From Pandoraea anapnoica (lineage in GTDB: Bacteria; Pseudomonadota; Gammaproteobacteria; Burkholderiales; Burkholderiaceae): a DNA stretch of 64,000 bases. This document shows positions 8,545 to 17,371 of this stretch, piece after piece. Below the pieces are notes generated by a model, which was given only the letters and a program-made list of their open reading frames with translations, was not told where the DNA came from and searched no databases. The stretch's first letter is position 1; each line of letters starts with the position of its first letter. The stretch spans positions 1 through 64,000 of the forward strand of contig NZ_CABPSP010000019.1 of the NCBI RefSeq assembly GCF_902459765.1. The letters run 5' to 3'. The translations under genes were made by a program, and so were the position numbers.

Positions 8545-11328
8545 ATGACGGACTCATCCTCACCTGAGAACGGCAAACACACGCCCGGGCGCGGCGCACC
8601 GCCGGTCGTCCATGTCGTTGACGTTACGCTGAAGTACGGCCGCAAAACGGTCGCGCTCGATAGCGTCTCCATCGACATCCCGGCGAACTGCATGGTCGGG
8701 CTGATCGGGCCGGACGGCGTCGGCAAATCGACGCTGCTCTCGCTCATCGCAGGCGCACGCGCCGTGCAGACGGGCACCGTCGAAGCGCTCGGCGGCGACA
8801 TGGCAAGCAAAGCGCATCGTGACCTCGTGTGCCCCCGCATTGCCTACATGCCGCAGGGGCTAGGCAAGAATCTGTATCCGACGCTCTCCGTCGAGGAGAA
8901 CCTGCAATTCTTCGCGCGCCTGTTCGGTCACGACGCCGCAGAACGACGCCGCCGCATCGACGACCTCACGCGAAGCACCGGTCTGCATCCGTTCCTGGAT
9001 CGTCCGGCGGGCAAGCTCTCCGGCGGCATGAAGCAGAAGCTCGGTCTGTGCTGCGCACTGATCCACGACCCCGATCTTCTGATTCTCGACGAGCCGACCA
9101 CCGGCGTGGACCCGCTCGCACGCGCGCAGTTCTGGGATCTGATTGCGCGCATCCGACGCGAACGTCCGGCGATGAGTGTGATCGTCGCAACCGCCTACAT
9201 GGACGAAGCGCAGCGTTTCGACTGGCTCGTCGCCATGGACGCGGGCAATGTCCTCGCGACCGGCACACCGACTGAGCTGCTCGCCCGCACGCAGCGCGAA
9301 AACCTCGAAGCCGCCTTCATCGACCTGCTGCCGGAAGAAAAGAAACGCGGCTACGAGCCGGTCGTGATCCCGCCGTTGCATATCGACGAACACACCGAAA
9401 TCGCCATCGAGGCCAAAGGGCTGACGATGCGCTTCGGCGATTTCGTCGCCGTCGATCATGTGGACTTCCGGATTCGTCGCGGGGAGATCTTCGGATTCCT
9501 CGGCTCGAATGGCTGCGGCAAGTCGACCACGATGAAGATGCTCACGGGCCTGCTGCAAGCGAGCGAAGGACAGGCGTGGCTGTTCGGTCATGAAGTCGAC
9601 CCGAGGGACATCGACACACGCCGGCGCGTGGGCTACATGTCGCAGGCGTTCTCGCTCTACACCGAACTGACGGTGCATCAGAACCTCGTACTGCATGCGC
9701 GACTTTTCCACGTACCCGAGGCGGAAGTTGACGCACGTGTCGAAGAGATGGTGCAGCGCTTCGGACTGGCCGACGTGCTCGACGCGCTGCCCGACAGCAT
9801 TCCGCTCGGCATGCGTCAGCGTCTGTCGCTGGCCGTGGCGATGGTGCACAAGCCCGAACTGCTGATCCTCGACGAGCCGACGTCTGGCGTCGATCCGATT
9901 GCGCGCGACAACTTCTGGCGTCTGCTCGTGGCGTTGTCCCGGCGTGACCGCGTGACGATCTTCATCTCCACGCACTTCATGAACGAGGCCGACCGCTGCG
10001 ACCGCATCTCGCTGATGCATGCGGGCAAGGTGCTCGTCTCCGATCCGCCCGCGAAGATCACGAAGGACAAGGGCGCGGACACGCTCGAACAGGCGTTCAT
10101 CGAATATCTGGTGGAGGCCGGTGGCGGCACCCCGGAAGCTCCTGCGACGCCGACGACGGAAGTGGCCGACACCGATGCGACACCCCCACACGCGAAGCTC
10201 AAGGGTTTCTCACTCGGCCGGATGATCAGCTACCTCTGGCGCGAGACGCTGGAGCTGCAGCGCGACCCGGTGCGCGCCACGCTTGCGCTGGTCGGCTCGC
10301 TCGTGCTCATGCTGGTGATGGGGTACGGCATCAGCATGGACGTCGAGGATCTGCGCTACGCGGTGCTCGACCGCGACCAGACCACGATGAGTCAGAACTA
10401 CGCGCTCAACATCGCGGGGTCGCGGTACTTCATCGAACAGCCCCCCATCACCGATTACGACGACATGGACCGCCGCCTGCGCGACGGCGAACTCGCGCTG
10501 GCCATCGAGATTCCGCCGGGTTTCGCGCGCGACGTGTCGCGCGGCAAAGCCGTGCAGATCGGCGCCTGGATCGATGGCGCGATGCCGATGCGTGCCGAAA
10601 CCGTGCAGGGCTACGTGCAGGGCATGCATCAGAACTGGCTGGCCGATCAGTCCTTGCGACGGCTCGGCGTCAAACCGACGGCGTCGCTCGACATCGAGAC
10701 GCGCTTTCGCTACAACCCTGACGTCAAGAGCCTTCCTGCGATGGTCCCGGCCGTGATTCCGCTGCTGTTGCTCATGCTGCCCGCGATGCTCACGGCGCTC
10801 TCCGTCGTGCGCGAGAAGGAACTCGGCTCGATCCTGAATCTGTACGTGACGCCTGTCACGCGCACGGAATTCCTCATCGGCAAGCAGATTCCGTATGTGG
10901 CGCTCGCCATGCTGAACTTCCTGCTCATGGCGCTCATCGCCGTGACGCTCTTCGGCGTGCCCATCAAAGGCAGCTTCCTGACGCTGATTACGGCGGTCTT
11001 CATTTTCAACGTGGTGGCCACGGGTATCGGCCTGCTTGCGTCCACCTTTACCCGCAGTCAGATCGCGGCCCTGTTCTTCACGATGATCGGCACGATGATT
11101 CCGGCGATTCAGTTCTCCGGCATGCTCACGCCGGTGCCGTCGATGGAAGGCTCGGGCCGGTTCATCGGCGAAATCTATCCGGCGACTTACATGCTGATCA
11201 TCAGTCGCGGCGTCTTCAACAAGGCGCTCGGCTTCGGCGATCTCGGTAACGCCTTCTGGCCGATGCTCATTGCCGTGCCCGTGATTCTGGGCGCGACGGT
11301 CCTGCTGCTCAAGAAACAGGACAAGTGA
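8545..11328 (+). CDS. rbbA: RbbA-type ABC transporter, two ATPase domains fused to a permease
   Basis: A 927-residue fusion of two nucleotide-binding domains and a C-terminal ABC-2 permease with about six membrane segments (about 565-925). NBD1 has Walker [10 protein letters not shown], signature LSGGMKQK and Walker [17 protein letters not shown]2 has Walker [10 protein letters not shown] and Walker [14 protein letters not shown]. The NBD2 signature is degenerate (PLGMRQRL) and the NBD1 switch His is absent (ATAYM instead of STHxM), so one composite ATP site looks catalytically weak and the other canonical. The E. coli homologue RbbA was described as a ribosome-associated ATPase, but the gene context here is drug or solute export. 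The stop overlaps the next gene (TGATG). Confidence 0.88.
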   Translation: MTDSSSPENGKHTPGRGAPPVVHVVDVTLKYGRKTVALDSVSIDIPANCMVGLIGPDGVGKSTLLSLIAGARAVQTGTVEALGGDMASKAHRDLVCPRIAYMPQGLGKNLYPTLSVEENLQFFARLFGHDAAERRRRIDDLTRSTGLHPFLDRPAGKLSGGMKQKLGLCCALIHDPDLLILDEPTTGVDPLARAQFWDLIARIRRERPAMSVIVATAYMDEAQRFDWLVAMDAGNVLATGTPTELLARTQRENLEAAFIDLLPEEKKRGYEPVVIPPLHIDEHTEIAIEAKGLTMRFGDFVAVDHVDFRIRRGEIFGFLGSNGCGKSTTMKMLTGLLQASEGQAWLFGHEVDPRDIDTRRRVGYMSQAFSLYTELTVHQNLVLHARLFHVPEAEVDARVEEMVQRFGLADVLDALPDSIPLGMRQRLSLAVAMVHKPELLILDEPTSGVDPIARDNFWRLLVALSRRDRVTIFISTHFMNEADRCDRISLMHAGKVLVSDPPAKITKDKGADTLEQAFIEYLVEAGGGTPEAPATPTTEVADTDATPPHAKLKGFSLGRMISYLWRETLELQRDPVRATLALVGSLVLMLVMGYGISMDVEDLRYAVLDRDQTTMSQNYALNIAGSRYFIEQPPITDYDDMDRRLRDGELALAIEIPPGFARDVSRGKAVQIGAWIDGAMPMRAETVQGYVQGMHQNWLADQSLRRLGVKPTASLDIETRFRYNPDVKSLPAMVPAVIPLLLLMLPAMLTALSVVREKELGSILNLYVTPVTRTEFLIGKQIPYVALAMLNFLLMALIAVTLFGVPIKGSFLTLITAVFIFNVVATGIGLLASTFTRSQIAALFFTMIGTMIPAIQFSGMLTPVPSMEGSGRFIGEIYPATYMLIISRGVFNKALGFGDLGNAFWPMLIAVPVILGATVLLLKKQDK

Positions 11329-12536
11329 TGGCCAGCCCGAACGCACCGCAAGCCTCTCCCTCCACCGCGCATGACACCAGCGCCACGCCGCCGCGTCGCA
11401 AGCATCCGTGGTTGCGGCACGTCGCGAACATCTACCGGCTCGGCGTAAAGGAGCTATGGAGTCTCGTGCGTGACCCGATGATGCTGGTGCTCATCATCTA
11501 CACGTTCACGGCGTCGGTCTATTCGTCGGCCACGGCGCAACCCGAGACGTTGCACATGGCGCCCATCGCCATCGTGGACGAAGACGCCTCCCCGCTCTCG
11601 CAGCGCATCGTCTCGGCGTTCTACCCTCCGCAGTTCACCACGCCGCAGATGATTACGGCAGACGCCGTCGACCGGGGCATGGACGAAGGCGCGTACACGT
11701 TTGCGCTGAACATCCCGCCGAACTTCCAGCGCGACGTGCTGGCGGGACGCGCGGCCGAAGTACAGCTCAACGTCGACGCCACGCGCATGAGTCAGGCGTT
11801 CTCGGGTAGCGGCTACGTACAGCAGATCGTGTCGGCGGAAGTGCGCGAATTCCTTCAGCGATACCGATCTACGCCGGAGTTGCCCGTCGACCTGGCGTTG
11901 CGCGTGCGCTTCAATCCGACGCTGGAGCGGGCGTGGTTCGGCGCACTGATGCAAATCATCAACAACATCACGATGCTGTCGATCATTCTGACGGGCGCGG
12001 CACTGATCCGGGAGCGCGAGCACGGCACCATCGAACATTTGCTCGTCATGCCGGTGACACCGACCGAGATCATGCTGGCGAAAGTGTGGTCGATGGGACT
12101 CGTCGTGCTGATGGCGGCGGCCATGTCGCTATGGCTGATCGTGAGTGGCGCGCTGCACGTGCCGATCGGCGGGTCGGTGGCGTTGTTCCTGCTCGGGGCG
12201 ACACTGCACCTGTTCGCCACTACGTCGATGGGCATCTTTCTCGCGACGCTTGCGCGCTCGATGCCCCAGTTCGGCATGTTGCTGATTCTGGTGCTGCTGC
12301 CGCTGCAAATGCTCTCGGGCGGGAACACACCGCGCGAAAGCATGCCGAAGCTGGTGCAGGACGTGATGCTCGCCGCGCCCACGACGCACTTCGTCGAACT
12401 GGGTCAGGCCATTCTGTTCCGTGGCGCCGGGATCGGCGTCGTGTGGGTGCAGTTCGCAGCGCTTGCGGTCATCGGCGCGGTGTTCTTCGCCTTCTCGCTG
12501 CGGCGTTTTCGTCGCACGCTCAGTTCGATGGCATAA
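11328..12536 (+). CDS. ABC-2 type transporter permease (YhhJ-like)
   Basis: Inner-membrane permease of 402 residues. One transmembrane helix near residue 35 is followed by a large periplasmic domain, then five C-terminal helices (about 205-395) with the ABC-2 segment LIREREHGTIEHLLVMPVTPTEIMLAK. It is the partner half-permease of the upstream fused ATPase/permease, matching the E. coli yhiI-rbbA-yhhJ order. ATG at 11328 overlaps the upstream stop as TGATG, so translation is coupled; a GTG one codon earlier is less likely. Substrate is not deducible from sequence. Confidence 0.9.
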   Translation: MASPNAPQASPSTAHDTSATPPRRKHPWLRHVANIYRLGVKELWSLVRDPMMLVLIIYTFTASVYSSATAQPETLHMAPIAIVDEDASPLSQRIVSAFYPPQFTTPQMITADAVDRGMDEGAYTFALNIPPNFQRDVLAGRAAEVQLNVDATRMSQAFSGSGYVQQIVSAEVREFLQRYRSTPELPVDLALRVRFNPTLERAWFGALMQIINNITMLSIILTGAALIREREHGTIEHLLVMPVTPTEIMLAKVWSMGLVVLMAAAMSLWLIVSGALHVPIGGSVALFLLGATLHLFATTSMGIFLATLARSMPQFGMLLILVLLPLQMLSGGNTPRESMPKLVQDVMLAAPTTHFVELGQAILFRGAGIGVVWVQFAALAVIGAVFFAFSLRRFRRTLSSMA

Positions 12537-12638
12537 CGAGGGCCCGACGCCGGTCTCCCCCTCTGGTCAGCCATGCGCTGGTCAGTCTCCGACGCGGCGT
12601 TCGGCCCCCTGTCATGCCGGATTTGTGAGGTCATTGCC

Positions 12639-15092
12639 ATGCCCGCCAAGTCGTCTGCAGCACTGGAACGCCGTTCGTCTCAGTCCCCCCGAAGTGCTCG
12701 TGCCACATCGTCCGCCGCCACCGGCGACGCGCCGTGGCTGGCGGCCAATCCGTGGCTCGCCAATTTGCCGTGGATGTCGGCCGCCGCCGAGTATGCCGTC
12801 GACGCGTGGCAGCGCAGCGTGTTGTTTGCCGACGTCATGCGTCAGCGCGGCAATCAGTATCAGGAACATCTGGCCGAATCGGCCCCCAACGTGCTCGACT
12901 TCGACGCCGAGGTGATTCTCGACGCTCACGAGCTGCCGCGTCCCTGCAACTATTGCCTGATGCGCATCGTGCCGCCGAAGGACACGCCCACACTGCCCAA
13001 CGCGCGTCCGTTCGTCGTGGTCGATCCGCGTGCGGGGCACGGCCCCGGCATCGGCGGCTTCAAGCCGGACAGCGAGATCGGTGCGGCGTTGCGCGCGGGC
13101 CATCCGTGCTATTTCGTCGGCTTCCTGCCCGACCCCGTCCCCGGACAAACGGTCGAGGACGTGATGCGCGCCGAAGCGGCGTTTCTCGAGAAAGTCATTT
13201 CGATGCATCCGGAAAGCGCGGGCAAGCCCGCAGTCATCGGCAACTGTCAGGCCGGATGGCAGATCCTGATGACCGCCGCGATGCGACCCGAGCTGTTCGG
13301 CCCGATCATCGTGGCGGGCGCGCCGGTGTCCTATTGGGCGGGCTGGCGCGGACGCAATCCGATGCGCTACTCCGGTGGTCTGCTCGGCGGCAGCTGGCTG
13401 ACGGCGCTCACGAGCGATCTCGGCGACGGCCGGTTCGACGGCGCGTGGCTGGTGCAGAACTTCGAGAGTCTCGATCCGGCGAATACGCTCTGGCGCAAGA
13501 AGTATCACCTGTATGCGAACGTCGATACGGAGGCACAGCGCTATCTCGGCTTCGAGAAGTATTGGGGCGGGCACGTGTTCCTGAACGCGCAGGAGATGCA
13601 ATACATCGTCGACAACCTGTTCGTGGGCAACCGGCTCACGAGCGCGGAGCTGATCACGAGCGACGGCATCCGGCTCGATCTGCGCAACATCCGTTCGCCC
13701 ATCGTGGTGTTCTGTTCGTACGGCGATAACATCACGCCGCCACCGCAAGCACTCGGCTTCGTGACTGACATGTATCGCGACGACGCGGAAGTGCTCAGTC
13801 ATGATCAGACCATCGTCTACGCGACGCATGACAGCATTGGCCATCTCGGCATCTTCGTGTCGGGCAGCACCGGGCGTAAGGAGCACCGCAAGTTCGTCAA
13901 CAACATCGATCTGATCGACGTGTTGCCCGCGGGCATCTATCAGGCGCAGATCGCCGACAAGACGGACGACACGCTGCACGGCGAACTGGCCGAAGGCGAT
14001 TACGTGATGTCGATTCAGCGCCGCAGTGTGGAGGACGTGCGCGCCATCGTGCAACCGGATCCGCAAAGCGACCGGCGTTTCGCGGCGGTGGCGCATCTGT
14101 CCGACATTCACCTGGGGTTGTATCGCAGTCTCGTGCAGCCGTGGGTGCGCGCGATGGTGACGCCGACATCGGCGTACTGGATGCGGTTACTGCATCCCCT
14201 GCGTGTGAGCTACGAGCTGTGGTCGGATCGCAATCCGTTTGCGGCACCGTTCGCCGAGAAAGCTGAACGCGTGCGGGAGACGCGTCATGCCGTGTCTTCC
14301 GACAATCCGTTCCTCGCTTTGGAGACGGCCGTGTCGACGGCGATCGAGGAGTCGCTGAACTTCTACCGCGACATGCGCGACGACGGTTACGAAAAGGCGT
14401 TCGAGACGATCTACGGTCAGCCGTGGGTGCAGGCGCTCGCCGGTTTGCGTGGCAGCGATGACACGCCGGTACGGGTGCATCCGGGCACATCGCCCGAGCA
14501 TGTGGCGTTCGTGAAGGAAGCGCTGGAACTGCGCCGTCACGAGGTGCGTCAGGGCGGTGTGCTGGAAGCGGGCATTCGGGCGTTGCTCTGGGTGCACCGT
14601 TTGCACGGCGAAGCGGACGAGCGGCAGTTCAATCTCGCACGTTCGTTGCCACGCGGCAATGCCGAGATTTCGATTGAGCGCTTCCGCGAGATCATTCGAC
14701 GTCAGGCAGGTTTGCTGCGCATGGCGCCGAATGCCGCGATGGAGGCCATTCCGGGCATGTTGGCGCATGCGTCGCCAACATCGATTCGACTGGTGGCGAA
14801 GGCCGTGAAGGAGCTGAGTTTCGCGGTGCCGCTGGAAGATGGCGAACAAAACGATCTGGAACGCGTGCTCGCCGTCTTCGAACGGGCCGCACAAAAGCGC
14901 GAGGCCGAGGGGGAAGGGGCAGGCAGGTCCAGCGTAGCGGCCAAGCCTCGCGCCACCGCAAGTCGCAAGGCGACCTCGCCAGCCACCACACCCCGCAAGC
15001 GGACGACTGCCGCAAAGAAGGCCACCACGAAGACCGCCACAACGGCAGTCGCCAAAACTACGCGGGTGTCGCGAGCGAAGAAGACGGTCTAG
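12639..15092 (+). CDS. DUF3141 protein resembling PHA synthase, with histone-like tail
   Basis: An 817-residue protein of the DUF3141 family, related to the alpha/beta-hydrolase fold of polyhydroxyalkanoate synthases. A plausible triad is visible: Cys in VIGNCQAGWQ (compare GxCxGG in PhaC), Asp in CSYGDNITPP and His in HDSIGHLGIF. The long C-terminal half after about residue 430 is family-specific. The last 60 residues are Ala/Lys/Thr-rich (KATTKTATTAV, SRAKKTV), like PhaF, AlgP or histone H1 tails, which suggests binding to DNA or another polyanion. GAGG lies eight bases before the ATG at 12639; a longer in-frame start exists. Its 3' end overlaps the convergent kinase gene by 35 bases. Enzymatic function is unproven. 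Confidence 0.85.
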   Translation: MPAKSSAALERRSSQSPRSARATSSAATGDAPWLAANPWLANLPWMSAAAEYAVDAWQRSVLFADVMRQRGNQYQEHLAESAPNVLDFDAEVILDAHELPRPCNYCLMRIVPPKDTPTLPNARPFVVVDPRAGHGPGIGGFKPDSEIGAALRAGHPCYFVGFLPDPVPGQTVEDVMRAEAAFLEKVISMHPESAGKPAVIGNCQAGWQILMTAAMRPELFGPIIVAGAPVSYWAGWRGRNPMRYSGGLLGGSWLTALTSDLGDGRFDGAWLVQNFESLDPANTLWRKKYHLYANVDTEAQRYLGFEKYWGGHVFLNAQEMQYIVDNLFVGNRLTSAELITSDGIRLDLRNIRSPIVVFCSYGDNITPPPQALGFVTDMYRDDAEVLSHDQTIVYATHDSIGHLGIFVSGSTGRKEHRKFVNNIDLIDVLPAGIYQAQIADKTDDTLHGELAEGDYVMSIQRRSVEDVRAIVQPDPQSDRRFAAVAHLSDIHLGLYRSLVQPWVRAMVTPTSAYWMRLLHPLRVSYELWSDRNPFAAPFAEKAERVRETRHAVSSDNPFLALETAVSTAIEESLNFYRDMRDDGYEKAFETIYGQPWVQALAGLRGSDDTPVRVHPGTSPEHVAFVKEALELRRHEVRQGGVLEAGIRALLWVHRLHGEADERQFNLARSLPRGNAEISIERFREIIRRQAGLLRMAPNAAMEAIPGMLAHASPTSIRLVAKAVKELSFAVPLEDGEQNDLERVLAVFERAAQKREAEGEGAGRSSVAAKPRATASRKATSPATTPRKRTTAAKKATTKTATTAVAKTTRVSRAKKTV

Positions 15093-16539
15093 CCGTCGAC
15101 ATGGCGGCGACGCGCGACGCATCGCCGCCATGAACACCGTCGCCCGCGGGCACGAACAGCCGCGCCACCAATCCCCCACCCTCGCGGGGCGCGAACTCAA
15201 GCGTTGCGTCGAAACGCCGCGCAATCGCCTGCACGATGGAGATGCCCAACCCGGCACCCTCACCCCGCTGCCGCCCCTGATCTCCCCGCCAGAATCGCTG
15301 GCCCAGTTGCGCCGTATGCGCAGCAGCAAGGCCGGGGCCTCGATCGCTGACTTCAATGCAGTATCCTCGGTTCGGCTCGTTCGCCATCACCGACAACGTG
15401 ATCTCGCTGCCTTCCGGGGAGTACTGCATCGCATTGTCCAGCAAGTTTCTTAGCGCCGTCGCCAGCATCGAACGCGGCAACACCGATCCTGTGTCTGTCG
15501 CTGAAATGCTAATCAGGATCCTGCCACTTCGACGACGGACCGGAGCCCCTTTCCCCTGCTCGGACATAAACCCAACTCGCATTGAAAAGGGGCCCCGATC
15601 CGTCTCTCCCATTTCAGTCAAGACCTCCTCGATGACCTCCGTCACCGACTCGCAAATGTCGTGTTCGTATATCGGCGCTTCCGTCCTCGCCAACGTCATC
15701 AACTGATCCAACGTATGGCCCAGTCGCTTCACACCATCGCTCGCCTGCAGCAACGCCTGCTTCGATGCACTCCCCTGCGTCAACGCCGCCACCTGCAAAT
15801 GCGTGTCGATAGCCGTCAACGGCGTACGCAACTCGTGCGCCGCGCCATCCGTGAACGCCCTCTGACCCGCCAACGTCTGCGCCAACCTGTCCAGCCATCC
15901 ATTCAACGCGGTCACCACCGGTTTCAATTCCCTCGGTGCTTTGCCAATATCCACCGGCGTGGTGTCGTCGGTGCGCTTCCCACGCAACGTTGCGTGTAAC
16001 GTCTCCAGTGGCATCAGCCCCCTTCCGATACCGATCCACAACGCCATCAGACCGCCAATGACCGCGATCAGAAACGGAATGCCCGCTGCACGCAACATGC
16101 CATTCGTCAACACGGCCCGTCGCTTGACGAGATCCGCCGTCATCACCTGATATCCGCCCGCGTCCTGCAAAACGTAGATGCGCCAGTTGCGACCGTCGAT
16201 CTCCTTTGTGCTGAAGCCCGTCGGCAACGTCATCGCCGACGTCTTGGGACTGCCGTCGGTCTGCGCCAGCACCGCCCCCTGCAACGAACGGATTTCGCAG
16301 GCGATCCCGTCATTACCGCCCGCACGAATGACCTCGCCCCAATCTCTCGGCTCGGGATGCGGCGAAAATGCCGCGCGCGCCATCAGACCCGCCACCATAT
16401 TGGCCGACATCGCCAGACGCTCGTCGAGTGCTTCGTCAAGACTCGCGCGTACACCGCGCATCATCCATCCCGCCGCCGCCGTCCACAAAACGATCAGCGC
16501 CACGCCAGCGATCAGCACCGCCCTAAGTCGAAGGCTCAT
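15058..16539 (-). CDS. Sensor histidine kinase (QseC/PmrB-like)
   Basis: Inner-membrane kinase of 493 residues. The first membrane helix is at about residues 6-25, a periplasmic sensor region follows, and the second helix is at about 145-165. A HAMP-like linker precedes the H-box FTDGAAHELRTPLTAID, N-box NLLDNAMQYSP, G1 DRGPGL and G2 GAGLGIS. The ATG at 16539 overlaps the stop of the response-regulator gene (ATGA), which decides this start over upstream Met codons. The pair is divergent from dsbD-tlpA-dsbG. From memory the same arrangement occurs in Pseudomonas aeruginosa (PA2476-PA2480), suggesting control of periplasmic thiol homeostasis. The signal sensed is unknown. Confidence 0.9.
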   Translation of the reverse strand: MSLRLRAVLIAGVALIVLWTAAAGWMMRGVRASLDEALDERLAMSANMVAGLMARAAFSPHPEPRDWGEVIRAGGNDGIACEIRSLQGAVLAQTDGSPKTSAMTLPTGFSTKEIDGRNWRIYVLQDAGGYQVMTADLVKRRAVLTNGMLRAAGIPFLIAVIGGLMALWIGIGRGLMPLETLHATLRGKRTDDTTPVDIGKAPRELKPVVTALNGWLDRLAQTLAGQRAFTDGAAHELRTPLTAIDTHLQVAALTQGSASKQALLQASDGVKRLGHTLDQLMTLARTEAPIYEHDICESVTEVIEEVLTEMGETDRGPFSMRVGFMSEQGKGAPVRRRSGRILISISATDTGSVLPRSMLATALRNLLDNAMQYSPEGSEITLSVMANEPNRGYCIEVSDRGPGLAAAHTAQLGQRFWRGDQGRQRGEGAGLGISIVQAIARRFDATLEFAPREGGGLVARLFVPAGDGVHGGDASRVAAMSTARPSSSLATPA

Positions 16540-17201
16540 GACAAGGTCCATCCCAACCGATATCCCAGGCCGCGCGCAGTCTGGATGACGTCGCAACCCA
16601 ACTTGCGACGCACGTTATGTATGTGAACGTTCAGCACATTGCTGTTGACGCGCTCCGTCATACCGTAAAGCCGCACGTGCAGCATCTCGGGCGACAACCA
16701 GCGCCCCCGGCTGCTCGCGAGGTATGCGAGCAAATCCACCTCGCGACGCGACAGTTCGACCGGCGTGCCGTCGAGCCAGGCCAGCCCACTCGCGGGATCG
16801 AGCCGCAAAGGACCGGCCTCGATGATCTGGGCGGCGCGTCCATGCGTGCGTCGCACCAGCGCATGCAAACGCGCCGCCAGTTCGCGCAGGTCGAAGGGTT
16901 TGCTCATATAGTCGTCGGCCCCGGCGTTCAACCCCGAGATCCGGTGCTCGACGCCGTCGCGCGCGGTGAGAATCAACACGGGAACGTCCGGCTCGACGGT
17001 GCGAACGCTGGCAATCAGGTTCAGACCGTCGCCATCGGGCAGCCCGAGATCGAGCACCAGCGCGTCGAAGCTGTTCTCGGCATGCGCCGCCATGGCCGCC
17101 TCGCCGCACGCGGTCGCCTCGACGTGTATTCCCAAAGTCGAAAGCCCCGCAACGATGCCGCTCGTAATCAGCGGATCGTCCTCTACCAGCAGTACTCGCA
17201 T
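16536..17201 (-). CDS. OmpR-family response regulator (QseB/PmrA-like)
   Basis: Response regulator of 221 residues. The receiver domain (1-115) has acidic residues EDD near the N-terminus, the phospho-acceptor Asp in DALVLDLGLPDGDG, Thr in LILTAR and Lys in SKPF. The C-terminal winged helix (about 125-220) ends VHIHNVRRKLGCDVIQTARGLGYRL, typical of OmpR/PhoB DNA-binding domains. It is co-transcribed with and overlaps the sensor kinase gene. A direct-repeat box in the 170-base region shared with divergent dsbD is the likely binding site. Confidence 0.93.
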   Translation of the reverse strand: MRVLLVEDDPLITSGIVAGLSTLGIHVEATACGEAAMAAHAENSFDALVLDLGLPDGDGLNLIASVRTVEPDVPVLILTARDGVEHRISGLNAGADDYMSKPFDLRELAARLHALVRRTHGRAAQIIEAGPLRLDPASGLAWLDGTPVELSRREVDLLAYLASSRGRWLSPEMLHVRLYGMTERVNSNVLNVHIHNVRRKLGCDVIQTARGLGYRLGWTLS

Positions 17202-17305
17202 TGACTCACGCCTCTCCTAAGCGTCTCCGACGCCGCTTTTGCGCCTCGTGACATGTTACGTATATCGCGCATTGCGTTGATGCAAGGTCGATGGTGAGGT
17301 GAAGT

Positions 17306-17322
17306 GTTAACTCTCAGTTAAT
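17306..17322. promoter_or_regulatory. Candidate PmrA/QseB-type response-regulator box
   Basis: Direct repeat GTTAAC-N5-GTTAAT has half-sites 11 bp apart (17306-17311 and 17317-17322), in the divergent region between the response regulator gene and dsbD. This matches the spacing and core of the PmrA/QseB-type box (YTTAAK-N5-YTTAAK) apart from the first base of each half. The adjacent two-component system belongs to that subfamily, so autoregulation and control of the dsb operon are likely. Confidence 0.6.
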
Positions 17323-17371
17323 CGTCCTCCGCCACGCTCTGTCTTGCTTCGACCGCCCCGAGGAGGACCGA

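Noticed and set aside
7440-10191. Long minus-strand ORFs (466 and 443 codons) opposite the HlyD and RbbA genes
   Set aside because: Antisense frames of highly conserved proteins; no ribosome site and no domain content.
12612-14111. 499-codon minus-strand ORF opposite the DUF3141 gene
   Set aside because: Shadow frame; composition is atypical, and the plus-strand protein shows a family and catalytic residues.
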